Shown: piece after piece, positions 4,193 to 5,250 of the stretch
Numbering within the stretch: position 1 is the stretch's first letter
How the letters are laid out: every line of letters begins with the position of its first letter
NCBI GenBank assembly: GCA_010024525.1
Contig: RGGS01000108.1
Span: 1 to 5,250, forward strand
Length of the DNA stretch: 5,250 nt
Origin: Verrucomicrobiota bacterium
GTDB lineage: Bacteria; Verrucomicrobiota; Verrucomicrobiia; Methylacidiphilales; Verrucolacustridaceae
Reading direction: 5' to 3'
The notes under the pieces: generated by a model
The model's input: only the letters and a program-made list of their open reading frames with translations
The model's database searches: none
Told to the model about the DNA's origin: nothing
Translations under genes and position numbers: made by a program

Positions 4193-5250
4193 ATGCCACC
4201 AGCCCCTCTTCGACTTCTGGATCTCATGCGGCAGACCGAGGATCCCCAGGTCACGAATCTGGCCGCGGGGATTCCCTCGCCGGATTTTCTGCCGTTGGAT
4301 GCCCTCAAGTCGGCCCTGGAGGGGGAGGTGCAGTCCCGGGCGCGGGAGATGTTCAGTTACCACCGCCCGGAAGGGGCGGCGCCGTTGCGGGAGGCGATCC
4401 GGGATTATCTGAGGATACGGGGGGTAAGTGTCTCGGCGGATCAGGTTCTGGTAACCACCGGTTGCTCGGGAGCCCTGGCTTCCATTATCGGCACCGTGCT
4501 CAAGAAGGGCGATACGGTGGTTTGCGAGGCGCCGGCCTATTACGGGCAGTTGGAGCTATTGCGGGCCGTGGGGGTCAAGTTTCGCACCGTGACGACCGCA
4601 GTGGGTCAGGAGCCTGATCCGTCCAAATGGGAGAAGGCGTTGAAAGCCAAGCCCAAGCCCAAACTACTCGTGGTGACCTCCACGCTTTCGAACCCCAGTG
4701 GGGCCACCTTGAAAGAGGAAGGGCGGGCCAAATTGGTGGAAATCTGCCGTAAAGCGGGGGTTCCGATTCTGGAAGACGATATCTACGGGGATCTTTTGGG
4801 GAGGTCCCGGCCCAAGCCGCTCCGGGCTTTTGATGACGGGTCAACGGTTCTCTATGCCACCAGTTTTTCCAAAACGGTGGCTCCCGGATTACGGGTTGGA
4901 TTCTGCCTGCCCGGCAAATGGATGGAGGCGGCGGCAGACCGGCAGTGTCGGCAATCGATCCACGGGGCGGTCCCGCCGGAGTATCTGACGGCCGCATTCC
5001 TGCGATCCGGTCGGATGGAGGGGCACCTGGAAATGCTGAAAACCGTATATGCCAAGCGCCGAGAGTTGGCTGGAGGAATCCTAGCCCGGGAATTGCCGGA
5101 AGGCTATCGGGCGGACGATCCGGGGGGTGGTTACATGCTTTGGGTTCGGGGTGGAAAACCAGGAATCATGGAAGAGGTGAGAAAGAAATGCCTGGAGCGA
5201 GGAGTGGCGGTGGTGGGAGGCGGGATTTTCTTTGCGGCACCGCCCAAGGA
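4193..5250 (+). CDS. PLP-dependent aminotransferase of the MocR/LysN type, fold type I (C-terminus beyond window)
   Basis: 352 residues are visible from the ATG at 4193 and the frame is open at the right edge. Class I/II aminotransferase motifs in order: LAAGIPSPDFLP (23-34), SYHRPEGAAPLREAI (55-69), VTTGCSGAL (87-95, phosphate-binding loop), EAPAYYGQLELL (112-123), STLSNPSG with the PLP-contacting N167, EDDIYGD (194-200) with D195 for the pyridine nitrogen and Y198, SFSKTVAPGLRVGF (224-237) with Schiff-base lysine K227, and DDPGGGYMLWV (308-318). This pattern is that of the catalytic domain of MocR regulators (YdcR-like) and of 2-aminoadipate/aromatic aminotransferases. An in-frame TAG at 4181-4183 and the nearness of gcvT rule out an attached GntR helix-turn-helix, so it is a stand-alone enzyme. 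The substrate cannot be told; the C-terminal carboxylate-binding Arg lies outside. ATG at 4226 is a less likely start. No Shine-Dalgarno. Divergent from gcvT. Confidence 0.95.
   Translation, partial: MPPAPLRLLDLMRQTEDPQVTNLAAGIPSPDFLPLDALKSALEGEVQSRAREMFSYHRPEGAAPLREAIRDYLRIRGVSVSADQVLVTTGCSGALASIIGTVLKKGDTVVCEAPAYYGQLELLRAVGVKFRTVTTAVGQEPDPSKWEKALKAKPKPKLLVVTSTLSNPSGATLKEEGRAKLVEICRKAGVPILEDDIYGDLLGRSRPKPLRAFDDGSTVLYATSFSKTVAPGLRVGFCLPGKWMEAAADRQCRQSIHGAVPPEYLTAAFLRSGRMEGHLEMLKTVYAKRRELAGGILARELPEGYRADDPGGGYMLWVRGGKPGIMEEVRKKCLERGVAVVGGGIFFAAPPK

Noticed and set aside
4575..5055. Minus-strand open frames opposite the aminotransferase gene
   Set aside because: They are shadows of a confidently identified PLP enzyme; Pro/Arg/Ser-rich with no domain.
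1..5250. CRISPR array, tRNA/rRNA, insertion sequence or attachment site
   Set aside because: No regularly spaced repeats, cloverleaf pattern, transposase motifs or terminal inverted repeats were found on reading either strand.

Overview
The window reads as a moderately GC-rich Gram-negative bacterial chromosome segment. An outer-membrane beta-barrel protein and proteins with Sec signal peptides imply a double-membrane cell. The protein style (especially the small secreted NTF2-like protein and the barrel) and the lack of recognisable Shine-Dalgarno sequences would fit a member of the PVC group such as Verrucomicrobiota. That placement is an impression, not something the sequence proves.

Layout: seven genes are supported, six on the minus strand and one on the plus strand. 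Reading the minus strand from right to left, a tight four-gene unit runs from 4115 down to 1608: gcvT (aminomethyltransferase, T-protein), gcvH (lipoyl carrier, H-protein), a metallo-beta-lactamase-fold protein with a degenerate metal-binding motif, and a small secreted NTF2-like protein. Each junction in this unit is a 4-base stop/start overlap (ATGA, TTGA, ATGA), so the genes are very probably one translationally coupled operon. A strong 8-bp hairpin lies 12 bases after the last stop codon. Next comes a 250-bp non-coding stretch whose left part is extremely AT-rich (9 G/C in 60 bases) and probably holds the promoter of a second minus-strand unit. That unit is the outer-membrane barrel protein (161-1357) followed after 3 bases by a secreted protein that runs off the left edge.

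On the right, a plus-strand gene for a fold-type I PLP aminotransferase of the MocR/LysN type starts at 4193, diverges from gcvT across only 77 bp, and runs off the right edge. It has no N-terminal GntR helix-turn-helix domain, so it is an enzyme rather than a MocR regulator.

Function: GcvT and GcvH work with the glycine decarboxylase GcvP (P-protein) and lipoamide dehydrogenase to turn glycine plus tetrahydrofolate into CO2, ammonia and 5,10-methylene-tetrahydrofolate. gcvP is not in the position where it commonly follows gcvH; the MBL-like gene is there instead. I see no RNA genes, CRISPR array, insertion sequence or clear sign of a new defence or mobile system. The most notable points are the substituted MBL motif in a glycine-cleavage operon, the chain of overlaps including a TTG start, and the non-coding block at 1358-1607.
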